Assembly (NCBI RefSeq): GCF_002933955.1 | Contig: NZ_BEWW01000322.1 | Location: forward strand, 1-64,000 | Length of the DNA: 64,000 nucleotides | Source: Prevotella sp. MGM2 | GTDB taxonomy: Bacteria > Bacteroidota > Bacteroidia > Bacteroidales > Bacteroidaceae | Direction: 5' to 3' | In this document: positions 32,101 to 38,971 of the stretch, piece by piece | Position numbering within the stretch: the stretch's first letter is position 1 | Layout: every line of letters begins with the position of its first letter | Notes under the pieces: generated by a model | What the model was told of the DNA's origin: nothing | Database searches by the model: none | What the model saw: only the letters and a program-made list of their open reading frames with translations | Program-made: the position numbers and the translations under genes

Positions 32101-34581
32101 ACACGTCACGTCAACGGCGGTAACGCTGATTACACGAGTGCGCTCGTTGCCGTCCGCGTCAGTGGCTTTGATTTTGTAGTCCTTGCTCGATGCCCCGGTT
32201 ATGAACTCGGTAAAGTCAAATTCAAATTTGAGGTCATTGGCTGATGTTGAGGACGGCTGATTGACAACCTCACTCCACAACTCTATATTGGTGGTCGGGT
32301 CGATGATACTCAGTGAGCGGATTGTTCCCAGTACCTCATCTTCGCCGTCATAACTTACGCTCTTGATGGCGGCCGACAAAACGATTTTACCACCATACGC
32401 GCCCCATACGGCAGAGTCGCAGTAGATGGTGAGTGTGCTTCCGCTCTGACCGCCACCGCCGTTGCTCTTGGGTATCTTCACGGAATCGCCGAGAGGTTCG
32501 CCTGCTTTAGTTACGGCTTGTATGATATAATCCGATGGGGCGGGTTCTATCTGCAAGCCTCCGAATGAGCGTTGTTCCATATCGTACGCGCCGCCGGTTG
32601 ACAATGCTTTAGTGCCGTTTACCTCTGGCTCGTTGCCGAGTTCAAAAGTAGAGCCACCGCCACCGCCGAAGTCTGGCCATAGGTCATCGCCGTTTGTCGC
32701 GGATATATCCTGCACCTGCCCACGGAACTGCTTTGTCTCCCATGCATGGGGCGTTTTGGAAGAATCCCTGCGGTAGGTTATGACAAGTCCGGATTTGAGA
32801 TAGTTTACCCCGGTGGTGTCGCGCAGGTCAATGAGTGCCTGTATGGCAAGCGACATGGTGTAGTCTTTATCTTCGCACACCTCATTGACATTCACGATGG
32901 CTTCTGCGCCTGCGCTCATGCCTGCGAGATCGAGCCAGTTTTCACTGCTCAAAACATCTTCCTTTTCAAGTGTCGCGCCGACATACTGGTATATCTTCCA
33001 CGCACCGTGAGCAACGGCAAAGGTAATCTGCAAGCCGAAACCTGCCTTTCCCTGCTCATAGACTATCGCTGGAGCATAATACTTGGTGTCGGTCGGGTCG
33101 TTCAATTGATAGAACAACTTGTCGGGGTCGCTTGTGGGTATTTCCGATGTGAGGTTGAACGTATTGCCGACTGAAGCCCCTCCGACCATTGTCAGTTTAT
33201 CGTTGATAATGCGGTATAGTCCGTCTGCCATACGATATAGACAGCCGGAATTATACGTCATGTCAGAGTTATATTCTTCTTCAGGGAGGTCATAAAAATT
33301 GGTGTTGCCAAAACTGCGGAAATACCAACCGCCCTCTTCATTCGGACAAAGCCATACACCACTTTTAGGTGTAGTGCCGGTTCCATCCCATTGACCGTCA
33401 CAAAGCAGAATCCCTAAGTTGCGCAATCGGTTGGCTGTGTTTTTTAGATTTTTCTGCAACTGCGCTCCTTCATCGCCGGGGAACGCCGTGTTTGCTGTAC
33501 GACCCAGTGCAAGGTCATTACCAATGATGACAAGTTGTGTGCCACTCCAACGATAGGTTTTATTATCTGAGGTAGAAATATACACCTTGCCACCTTCGGG
33601 GATTCTACCTTTTGCGTCACCTTCACCAAAGGAGCCACCGTCAAGCCAGTTGTTGTAGTAGGTGAATTTTGATGTGATGAGTGAGGCTGTTCCGTCCGTA
33701 AGTTCCCAGTAATCCACAACGTTCAATAGAGGCAACGCCTCAACGCTCTCTGCGGTGGCGGTGGCAGGAGTGTTGAGTGTCTTTATCGGGCGCAATATCT
33801 GCTCTCTCCATTGTGTACGCTGTTCATCGGGTATGGCCAAATGCGACACTGCAAGAATAAATCGGTTGCGGTCGCTGTCATAAACCACCATACAACCGGC
33901 ATCAGTTGATTTTTTGTTCGCTGATTGTGCAAGCGGTGTTATGTCGGAGACTATGGCATTGAACTCTACGACATCATCAACGAAGCCGGGAAGCTGCGCT
34001 GACGGAACTTTGCCGTTTGCGTCAAGAGAGGCCAGGCCGTTAGCCTTGCCCTTGCTGTTGTTGATGCTCTGAATGCTTGTCTCAGCATTGGTCACGCGAG
34101 TTTTCAGGCCGGACACATCGGTCGTGAGCGTATTGACCGAACTGCCGATAGTGTTTATCTGCGTGCGTATCTGCTCAATGCTCTGTGCGTTTGCCGATAC
34201 ATCTTTCGCCAGTTCTTTCAAATCAGCGTCAAGGGCCGCAACGGCATCGTTGTACTGTTGGCTGTCAATGGTCGGGTTGCCTGCCGATTCGCCGGTCGCT
34301 ACCCATGCACCGCCGTCTGCGATGTATAGGGGCGCAGGCAGGGTGTTGCCGACTAATGCCCACCAACCGTCATGCGGTAACGGATATGCCTCACGGAGTT
34401 TAGTCACGTCAAGGAAGATACCTTTGTTGGGGCCTTTGATGTTTCGGGCATCAAGCCATCCCTCAACTTTCAGATTCTTCTTGACAGTCGTATTCCCCTG
34501 TATGGTCGCGTTACCGCCTGCGGTGACGTGTCTGCCGATAGCCACATCACCCTCAATTTCGGTTGTCTTTATCTGACTCAT
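26179..34581 (-). CDS. Giant tail fibre/adhesin diversified by the DGR
   Basis: A 2800-aa receptor-binding protein. The N-terminus (about 1-60) has short repeats typical of a fibre trunk (DVAIGRHVTAGGNATIQGN), followed by a helical coiled stretch (about 120-190). A LamG-like sandwich lies at about 1080-1260 (ALFAYDFSTRNNSESD). A leucine-rich-repeat-like part follows at about 2050-2200 (LRIFDVSNTTATGID). The C-terminus carries a C-type-lectin-like fold (GFRGRVVLRSGNNSS...) whose tip is VR. The LamG, LRR and lectin assignments are by eye. By analogy with Mtd of phage BPP-1, VR residues contact the host surface. It overlaps the preceding gene by four bases. Confidence 0.88.
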   Translation of the reverse strand: MSQIKTTEIEGDVAIGRHVTAGGNATIQGNTTVKKNLKVEGWLDARNIKGPNKGIFLDVTKLREAYPLPHDGWWALVGNTLPAPLYIADGGAWVATGESAGNPTIDSQQYNDAVAALDADLKELAKDVSANAQSIEQIRTQINTIGSSVNTLTTDVSGLKTRVTNAETSIQSINNSKGKANGLASLDANGKVPSAQLPGFVDDVVEFNAIVSDITPLAQSANKKSTDAGCMVVYDSDRNRFILAVSHLAIPDEQRTQWREQILRPIKTLNTPATATAESVEALPLLNVVDYWELTDGTASLITSKFTYYNNWLDGGSFGEGDAKGRIPEGGKVYISTSDNKTYRWSGTQLVIIGNDLALGRTANTAFPGDEGAQLQKNLKNTANRLRNLGILLCDGQWDGTGTTPKSGVWLCPNEEGGWYFRSFGNTNFYDLPEEEYNSDMTYNSGCLYRMADGLYRIINDKLTMVGGASVGNTFNLTSEIPTSDPDKLFYQLNDPTDTKYYAPAIVYEQGKAGFGLQITFAVAHGAWKIYQYVGATLEKEDVLSSENWLDLAGMSAGAEAIVNVNEVCEDKDYTMSLAIQALIDLRDTTGVNYLKSGLVITYRRDSSKTPHAWETKQFRGQVQDISATNGDDLWPDFGGGGGSTFELGNEPEVNGTKALSTGGAYDMEQRSFGGLQIEPAPSDYIIQAVTKAGEPLGDSVKIPKSNGGGGQSGSTLTIYCDSAVWGAYGGKIVLSAAIKSVSYDGEDEVLGTIRSLSIIDPTTNIELWSEVVNQPSSTSANDLKFEFDFTEFITGASSKDYKIKATDADGNERTRVISVTAVDVTCTCVQALNYSAATALEAGGREKSLPMYKFENNVSTKQGILVTTEMFYNGAWHTLGTATVTDQYSHNISIDPNNVFGNSEQLTHGAYPLRIQGKDIASGVTGNTIYTAVMCVDANNSTPIVVMRYDDRNEGKVRLYDSIALDVAAYTPGKTRTAIEVMIDGHIATTANCETSQTLNVTKQIQGYASDGSKSFDVYAQSGTSKSYTITLTVEGSAIDAEIKEGALFAYDFSTRNNSESDHTIKDNGYTMQVIGSNWSSNGFVSVLGENVLRIAENVKAEIPYAPFSPSALETSGAAIQLAFSTKSIKDRNAMLCECYDPAAGVGFYIRGNEIVLTVLNGTPRRQRVGFKCGEKVTVAVVVEPGSKYVTYKASDASSGTNYSFVKLYVNGEECAAIGYQPGTSALRQNRTITFNSENGDFNLNYIMAYNSYMEWLQAFRNYLCKLSDVRAMIAEYDKENVLDTTGKPSMSLMAAKGIPYYVIVADQTTFNNFDYALNGGTSTSDQFACTLYYFNPQHPEVNFKAVNVLWRRQGTTSAQRPIKNDRFNFNKKNKTTGLKATVTLLNPDDSTELGRNAIKAAADRKVFCAETGNFIDVVTVKVDYSDSSNANDCGVCDMMNATFRSLGSSYMTPAQRAFDGRQILSNGDVITGRQMDHSTKNHPIACFRATTDTLQDAWFHAKGNWKEDKGEQTALGFKDTPGYNKGCLNYGDFVEYFGTPDETLAQTEARFKADPETNTEAAQKNVYLISQYCGRDYAIYRYKNGAWTRSTGSMKQVDGMWVVTGDVLNPVSGYELLQYAGMDWWQGVATIEDMMKPSTQISSWVRKLGLAATEYPAWTYYFECMIDDDQLQEDLALGKKVPYDLFNMLRFFNSCDYSKVNGWEKIWRENAYRYMSLESAMAYTAFTDYLAAVDQRAKNMQPMFFLEDGCSVENGVYSGYRNMEPTRMYLNKVYDCDTCNGADNDGGRDIDAEVDPNKMTDEATGYTNPYMGYGSVLFNNMDRQQECWNSNDLGTTTISLKSVVNRMRNQTAQIDGKTLVPFSPDGALYFFVEKRLKFWPKVVSSYDGERKYIDHTGIANLPYFYALHGLGLTTLPRFIEQRWAIRDGYYQTGDFFTNPLSGRVSAIKADSKIYITAAAPGYFGIGNDASGQLSESVFLEAGQTHAFTLFAHDSGALLYIYQTGRMSKIDLSEMSLAFHFDDLSKLQLAEEIILGGDKHTENTALNGFNPLGNLTLGDMPFLRIFDVSNTTATGIDAKGCPRIESINASNTLLTNCDLAQTSPIETLKLPASVTKLELVNLPRLTYPGGLTLASVNGINRLWVEGCDFVDVESLVMTIAEAGAIREVRIPNINMTASVSVLRQLRKTGAIGLDATGKAYEESGQCSGITGRWILSELIEDTDTDGNAGMTTLSNYFPELDLINSQFSLLKIDDIIGGDFCERYSNPENQTGADYNKAFAPSGHTLKIKQGIHAYKCTFNSKLNQMEGVQLSDTDFGYLNSGESFDNSDQAGEGFDIFHHLPHHWYKGVNDYKNQKKYILYSTTENEPLSTVNKSVKAMLSELLYAENTGVYADEAQVGETIDDTVIATASNINAYRMDVEGMKQARWPGLNHARLGAVFTDADGKIVGSFIMQVSHTYFDFSIGNYVFCDVPSGAKWMYFTSYRDIGDIMCLAVDSSHIEAIEPEWTEHTVGENDSLIGTYPITIDGLKMPRSLSGAIRSKKGDGNSTTSSEWAHDSDGNPTETPVGTIHYTDKDFQNSTRRRGAGYQLQDYEQHKEISNLWWALSGTTNEQAVVGNGAHDATLNSRDSIGMADTEYVGNAMNSILGLKHYVGCDSEWMDYIACNVKSYAEFYKNRCLDNNNDDPIDYKAHIYDPITKTERVVQTVTGNGNCVVRVVHGAKCDILASKVHQTDTSRYTTHYAAGHWLPGFRGRVVLRSGNNSSASGGLAYASASYASSSSVASCGGRLAFRGKFVIVG
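26206..26321 (-). repeat. DGR variable repeat (VR)
   Basis: Encodes residues about 2754-2792 of the fibre. Compared with TR it has 14 coding-strand changes: ten A to G, two A to T, two A to C. They alter 11 residues: Asn to Ser at 2765, 2767, 2774, 2776, 2781 and 2785; Asn to Tyr at 2777; Asn to Val at 2783; Thr to Ala at 2784; Tyr to Cys at 2786; Lys to Ala at 2791. None is silent. A perfect palindrome TTCCGCGGAA (26199-26208) sits at the VR end, where the homing signal (IMH) is expected. Confidence 0.95.
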
Positions 34582-35213
34582 ACTAAAAGTTGTTTGCTAA
34601 GTTCTGACATTACTGAGGATAGTTCGCTCTGACCGATTGTGGCAAGTACAAGCGAGGCGGCTTGATAGACCACCGACATATAGCACCGCTCCGGGATTTC
34701 GATACCGCCGTCACAATCCACTTTCGGTAGAGGGATATAGACGGCCTGCTCAACGGTCGCGGTCTTGTCCTTGCAGGAGAATAATTCCAGCGCACGGCCC
34801 TCGGCTCGGCTGACAATAGCCACAACTGGTTTCTGCGGATTTCCTCGCAGTCCCTTGTAGCGTGAGAATTGCAGCTGATACTGAGGGTCGGCGGCTGTGA
34901 TTGGTTCATACACTGGTCGCTCCCAATCACTCATTTTGAAGATTAATAGGCGCATGAAATCTTCGGGCAGGAGTGTCCAGCCCGAACCTTTGCTTCGCCA
35001 AAAGACGGCATCGCCGAATGGCAGACCGCCGTCAAGCAGGTGCGTGGGTGCTTCGGTCACAACCCTGCGCACAGCCTCGACAATCTTGGAGCGCACAATA
35101 TCGTTCAGCGACAGGGTGTCAATATCCTCATCGGCTACCAGTTGTTCGCTCGTCTTGTTTTCGTCTATGGCGATACGCACGTCACGCGCGATTTGCAGGA
35201 TTTTATACACCAT
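34578..35213 (-). CDS. Probable head-tail connector or adaptor
   Basis: A 211-aa protein starting MVYKILQIARDVRIAIDENK, mostly helical at the start, then a beta-rich middle (PQYQLQFSRYKGLRGNPQ) and a helical end. It lies between capsid-cluster genes and the fibre, where adaptors are usually found. No firm family match; the role rests on position and size. Confidence 0.55.
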   Translation of the reverse strand: MVYKILQIARDVRIAIDENKTSEQLVADEDIDTLSLNDIVRSKIVEAVRRVVTEAPTHLLDGGLPFGDAVFWRSKGSGWTLLPEDFMRLLIFKMSDWERPVYEPITAADPQYQLQFSRYKGLRGNPQKPVVAIVSRAEGRALELFSCKDKTATVEQAVYIPLPKVDCDGGIEIPERCYMSVVYQAASLVLATIGQSELSSVMSELSKQLLV

Positions 35214-35225
35214 ATCGCCGGACGT

Positions 35226-35789
35226 TTACACGAAGATTATTTCTACGTTGTGGACCTTGCCTGCGTTGATGATGTCCTCGCGGTTGCGCAGCTTGCTACG
35301 GACGTAGCCGAAAGTCTGCTCAAGGTAGTCCTTTGCATCATCGTTGCAGGAAAACTCCACCTGCGTGAGCGGTGCGGTCGGCGCGGATTCTTCGGGCTGT
35401 TCCTCGGATGTCGCGCCGTCCTCGGCGTTGACCTCGGCGGCCTCTGCTTCCTCGGTAGGTTCGGGGACTTTCTCGGCTTCTGCCGTGGGCGTGGGCGCAG
35501 GATTGCGCCGCTCTGCGATTGCAGTAGCAGGCTTGGGTCGCTCGATGTGGATTTCTTCATCCAGTTCTATGGTTCGGACAATGCGGATGCGTCCGCGCTT
35601 GAACTCGTTGCTGTTCTCTATTGCCTGCTGAATGAGGAAACTACTTGTGGTATATGTGGCAGGTGTCACGCCGATGGCATTCATACTGCCTCCAGTAAAT
35701 GTAACCTTGAGGGTATTCTTACCGAAGCGGATGATGCTCTGATATTCCATCATGCCCGACACGCCGTAGGTTATTCTCTTTTTTTTCAT
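35226..35789 (-). CDS. Capsid-cluster protein with acidic linker
   Basis: A 187-aa protein: a beta-rich N-terminal domain (about 1-80, MEYQSIIRFGKNTLKVTFTG), an Ala/Glu/Pro-rich flexible linker (about 90-140), and a C-terminal helix-strand domain (about 145-187). The linker between two small domains suggests a head decoration or fibre protein. No family recognised. Confidence 0.6.
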   Translation of the reverse strand: MKKKRITYGVSGMMEYQSIIRFGKNTLKVTFTGGSMNAIGVTPATYTTSSFLIQQAIENSNEFKRGRIRIVRTIELDEEIHIERPKPATAIAERRNPAPTPTAEAEKVPEPTEEAEAAEVNAEDGATSEEQPEESAPTAPLTQVEFSCNDDAKDYLEQTFGYVRSKLRNREDIINAGKVHNVEIIFV

Positions 35790-35808
35790 TGTTGTGGCAT
35801 TTATTAAA

Positions 35809-35841
35809 AGAGGCGGACGGCATTTCTACCAGTCCGCCTCT
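35809..35841 (-). terminator. Hairpin after the capsid gene
   Basis: AGAGGCGGAC (35809-35818) pairs with GTCCGCCTCT (35832-35841), loop 13. On the minus strand TTTTAAT follows. It lies 27 bases after the capsid stop and would limit read-through into the downstream genes, keeping capsid transcripts in excess. Confidence 0.75.
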
Positions 35842-35868
35842 CTGTTGTTTACTTAGTCTTGATGGGCC

Positions 35869-37446
35869 TTAGACGCTGATTACATCGCCAACCTCATACT
35901 CGCTCCACGTTGTTGTGGTCTTGGTGGTCGCGGAAGCACCCTCACCTGTGGTAGTGGTGGTGTTCTTGGCACGCCAAAGCGTACCCTTGACAGCGGTGGC
36001 TGCGATACCGGGGCAGTCGCTCAGCAGGTAGTAGATACCGCCGTCAACCGGGGATTCGGGGGCAGTAGAGCCTTCGTAGAACAGATAGTGGGCTGCGTCC
36101 TCGTTGACGTTGTCGTTGGCGGTGGTGTCCTCGCCGTTGATCCATAAGTGGCAAGAACCTTTGAGGGCGATTGCATCCCATGTGAGAATGCTCTCGCGTG
36201 TTGCCTCTTCGCCCTCCACGCGGTCAGACGATGAGTGTTCCGCGGCGAGAACGTAACGCACAAGGCGGTCGGGCGAAAGCAAGAATGCCGAATTGCTCCA
36301 GCCGAGGCGGTCAAAGGTCGGCTCACGCTTGAACTCGATGTCGCCGAACACGGTGTGAATGGCGGTGACGGTCCATCCGAACTTGTTGGTCTTGACGTCA
36401 ATCTTGACCTCCGGGTGCTTCGAGAAGTCGATGCACTGGATGTTCTCAAGGAAGTTCTTGCCGCAGAGGGCCAGGCCACTGCTCGGAACATCCTCGCCGG
36501 TGAAGAACATCTTGGCAAGGGCGATGAACTCTTCGTAAGTCCACTTGCCGATGTGCTGAATCTCTTTCTTCACCTGATAGCGCACGCCCTCGGAGAAGTA
36601 GATGTCCTGCACGCCGACTTCGGGTGTGTTCACCTTAATCTTGCCCTTACGTCCGGCAAGCAGGGAGCGGTTGGTGTCGCACTTGAACTTGGTAAGTGCG
36701 GCCTCGGCGATGATTGCCTTGGTGAACGGGATGCGTTTCTTGACGGCATCGAAGTAGTCCGACACGATGCGGTTCATGCCACGCTTCTGCAAGAACACGC
36801 GAGTGGGCTGCGGAACAAAGAGGTCGGGGTCAACTTTCTTCTGCGTTTCATAGAGCGCGTTGCCGAGCAGAATGAGTTTCGTTCCGGCAGGAATTGCAGG
36901 CGTAGTGCAATACTCAGCATCAGTGGTTGACTTGGGACCGTTCACGGCGCGACAGATGGGATTGCCTGTTGTGGGGTCGTGACCGACAACAAACAGCATG
37001 AGGTCTTTGCCGGGCGTTGCCTTGCTTCCGTCCTCGGTATAGCCGTCAACGCCAACGGCAAGCAACGTGCCGTAGGGGCGCGGAATCTGCTGGTCGTCGC
37101 CGTCAAGGGAAACTACGAACTGATTGCTTGTGCCTTTGGCAACGGCGGCGGTTGTGGTCACGCAGGTGCGAGGCTCGTCAATCATGTAGTGGTCAACTTC
37201 GGGCGATGTTACCTTGACACGCTTTGCTTTCAGCGCAATCTGCATGAGGGGTGTGTCATCGCCCTTAAACTTGTAGAGTTCTTCGTCAAGGTCGGGCTGC
37301 ACGAGGTTTCCACCGTCAATGCCGCCAGTTGCCCCTGCGAGATTGCTCACAGTAGCGGCTGCTCCGCTTACCTGCGAACTGACTCCGGCTGAGCCGGGGG
37401 TCGGGGTGGGATTTGTACCACCAACAATTACTGTTTCTCCGTCCAT
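35869..37446 (-). CDS. Major capsid protein (HK97-type)
   Basis: A 525-aa protein directly downstream of a scaffold-like gene. After a Gly/Pro/Thr-rich N-terminal arm (about 1-50) come an extended-loop-like region (LDEELYKFKGDDTPLMQIAL), the spine-like segment (RVFLQKRGMNRIVSDYFD) and a domain with VRYQVKKEIQHIGKW. The C-terminal 100 residues (ANDNVNEDAAHYLFYEG... TTTTT) look like an added surface domain. Gene order and length support the capsid call; a DUF5309-like fold is my guess. Confidence 0.75.
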   Translation of the reverse strand: MDGETVIVGGTNPTPTPGSAGVSSQVSGAAATVSNLAGATGGIDGGNLVQPDLDEELYKFKGDDTPLMQIALKAKRVKVTSPEVDHYMIDEPRTCVTTTAAVAKGTSNQFVVSLDGDDQQIPRPYGTLLAVGVDGYTEDGSKATPGKDLMLFVVGHDPTTGNPICRAVNGPKSTTDAEYCTTPAIPAGTKLILLGNALYETQKKVDPDLFVPQPTRVFLQKRGMNRIVSDYFDAVKKRIPFTKAIIAEAALTKFKCDTNRSLLAGRKGKIKVNTPEVGVQDIYFSEGVRYQVKKEIQHIGKWTYEEFIALAKMFFTGEDVPSSGLALCGKNFLENIQCIDFSKHPEVKIDVKTNKFGWTVTAIHTVFGDIEFKREPTFDRLGWSNSAFLLSPDRLVRYVLAAEHSSSDRVEGEEATRESILTWDAIALKGSCHLWINGEDTTANDNVNEDAAHYLFYEGSTAPESPVDGGIYYLLSDCPGIAATAVKGTLWRAKNTTTTTGEGASATTKTTTTWSEYEVGDVISV

Positions 37447-37473
37447 GGTTGGAAAAATTTTGTGATTAAAGAT

Positions 37474-37644
37474 TTATTTATTGTCGTTTTCAATGAAATT
37501 GCCTTTGCCTATTCCACCAGTCGCGGATGCAAGATTGCTGACTGACGCGGTCGCGCCTGCAACATGACTGCGGATTCCTGCCGACCCTTTTGTCGGTGTG
37601 ACCTTATAGCCCTCATCGGGGCAGTGTACCACAACGCCGTCCAT
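37474..37644 (-). CDS. 56-aa protein resembling the capsid N-terminus
   Basis: A short frame starting MDGVVVHCPDEGYKVTPTKG and ending FIENDNK. Residues 21-47 (SAGIRSHVAGATASVSNL then ASATGGIGKG) match residues 19-45 of the major capsid protein (SAGVSSQVSGAAATVSNL then AGATGGIDGG), and both start MDG. It lies between scaffold and capsid genes. A duplicated capsid leader is the simplest explanation; a competing assembly factor is possible. Confidence 0.7.
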   Translation of the reverse strand: MDGVVVHCPDEGYKVTPTKGSAGIRSHVAGATASVSNLASATGGIGKGNFIENDNK

Positions 37645-37646
37645 GA

Positions 37647-38387
37647 CTACATGGCTTCGCTGGCGAGGTCAAACATAGACTGCTCTTTGCGTGTCGGAGC
37701 TGCGCCCTGTCCGTTCTTGCCGCCGATTGGGGCTGTGCCGTCACCTTTCTTGCTCTTGCGCAGTTTCTCCACAACTTTTGCGTTGCGTCCTGCTATCTCG
37801 CCCTCTTCACCTGCGGCCGCTACATCGGCATCGTAGTTGAGGGCCTTGCTGGCCATGTCAAGAGTTTCGGTGCTGAACTTGCCCATAACGCCGTCACGGA
37901 CTATGCCGAGGAGGAGTTCAACGAGTTTGTCAATCTGCTCATCGCTCATGCCGCGCTCGGCCTGGAACTGACGGAGAGTTTCAAGAGTGGTGTCCATGTT
38001 CTTCTCATACTCTTCGTCCAGTTTCTTGGAGTTGGCTACGCGCTCGACATAATCCTTATTGGCTTCGGCAATCTTGTCCTGCATTTCGGGGTCGTCAAGC
38101 ACGTCCTTGATTTCCACGCCGAAGTTGCGCACAAGACCGAGAACCGGGTCAGTGCCGTTATGCATATCGGTGAGGAACTGCGCACTGCGAGGGTCGGCCG
38201 CGAACATATCCGACAGAGATTTCTCCCTGCCGCGATACCCCTCCAACTCTGCCTCGTAATTGTCGTAATCATCGGAAATCTGTCCGTAGATTTCCTCATC
38301 GTCCTCGAATTTCTTTTCGGGGTATTTCTTGCGCAGCCGTTCAAGGTGTTGGTCGCGCCTGCTCTTAACTTCGTTAGTATCAGCCAT
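37647..38387 (-). CDS. Scaffolding protein
   Basis: A 246-aa acidic, almost wholly helical protein with coiled-coil segments (about 60-150) and a basic C-terminal tail (KVVEKLRKSKKGDG...APTRKEQ). Acidic coiled coil plus a basic C-terminal capsid-binding tail is the usual scaffold design. It is the first gene after late promoter C. Confidence 0.75.
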   Translation of the reverse strand: MADTNEVKSRRDQHLERLRKKYPEKKFEDDEEIYGQISDDYDNYEAELEGYRGREKSLSDMFAADPRSAQFLTDMHNGTDPVLGLVRNFGVEIKDVLDDPEMQDKIAEANKDYVERVANSKKLDEEYEKNMDTTLETLRQFQAERGMSDEQIDKLVELLLGIVRDGVMGKFSTETLDMASKALNYDADVAAAGEEGEIAGRNAKVVEKLRKSKKGDGTAPIGGKNGQGAAPTRKEQSMFDLASEAM

Positions 38388-38425
38388 TATTTTGAAAATC
38401 TTATGGTTGGGTCATTATCTATGCG

Positions 38426-38471
38426 CAAAAATAAGTCTATAAATTCGGGCGCGACTTTTAAGTTTTGTGAC
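38426..38471 (-). promoter_or_regulatory. Late promoter C (scaffold-capsid operon)
   Basis: On the minus strand: GTCACAAAACTTAAAAG (38471-38455) and the -7 TATTTTTG (38433-38426). GTCAC starts 38 bases before the -7 start, as in promoters A and B. Only one half of the dyad is conserved. The -7 ends 39 bases before the scaffold ATG. Confidence 0.78.
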
Positions 38472-38481
38472 GTGAATTGGT

Positions 38482-38489
38482 TAACTTTG
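38482..38489 (+). promoter_or_regulatory. Terminase promoter -7 element
   Basis: TAACTTTG faces right, 35 bases before the small terminase ATG at 38525. It lies eleven bases from the GTCAC element of promoter C, so the divergent capsid and terminase operons share one control region. Confidence 0.65.
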
Positions 38490-38524
38490 CATAGGAACTA
38501 CCAATCAACATCGCAATGGAATAG

Positions 38525-38971
38525 ATGGCTAAACATTTCGGCTCTATAATGGATTTCACGAGCCAACGCAATGATGACCTCATGCGTGCATATCGTGAAC
38601 AACTCGCCTTGGCGAATTACATTATTATGCCCGAAATTTTTGAGAAGGTGGCTGAATCACCTGCAAGACGCTTCTGGGTTTCCGAAGAGCGGGCCACCGT
38701 GGAGGTGGCGCGTATGTTGGTTGGAAAGCCGTTTTCGCGTATGCGTCAGAACAAACGCGAGATGTTTGAAGAGATATTTCGCAGGTACTTGGCTCTCCGC
38801 GATTTGCACCCCGACAAATCACTCTTTGAACTGGTGTCAAGGGTTGTCCATCAGCCTGCTCCGAAATTCTATCTTACACCTCGCACAGTAGGAGAATTCA
38901 TATACCGCATTAAGAATGGTTGGTATGACAAGCAGTTTGACCGATATAGACAAGATATTGACGGAGAATGA
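38525..38971 (+). CDS. terS: Small terminase subunit candidate
   Basis: A 148-aa helical, basic protein just before the large terminase. Segments RRFWVSEERATVEVARML and MRQNKREMFEEIFRRYLAL look like DNA-binding and oligomerisation helices. The call is mainly from position and size. The genes overlap by about 47 bases. Confidence 0.65.
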   Translation: MAKHFGSIMDFTSQRNDDLMRAYREQLALANYIIMPEIFEKVAESPARRFWVSEERATVEVARMLVGKPFSRMRQNKREMFEEIFRRYLALRDLHPDKSLFELVSRVVHQPAPKFYLTPRTVGEFIYRIKNGWYDKQFDRYRQDIDGE

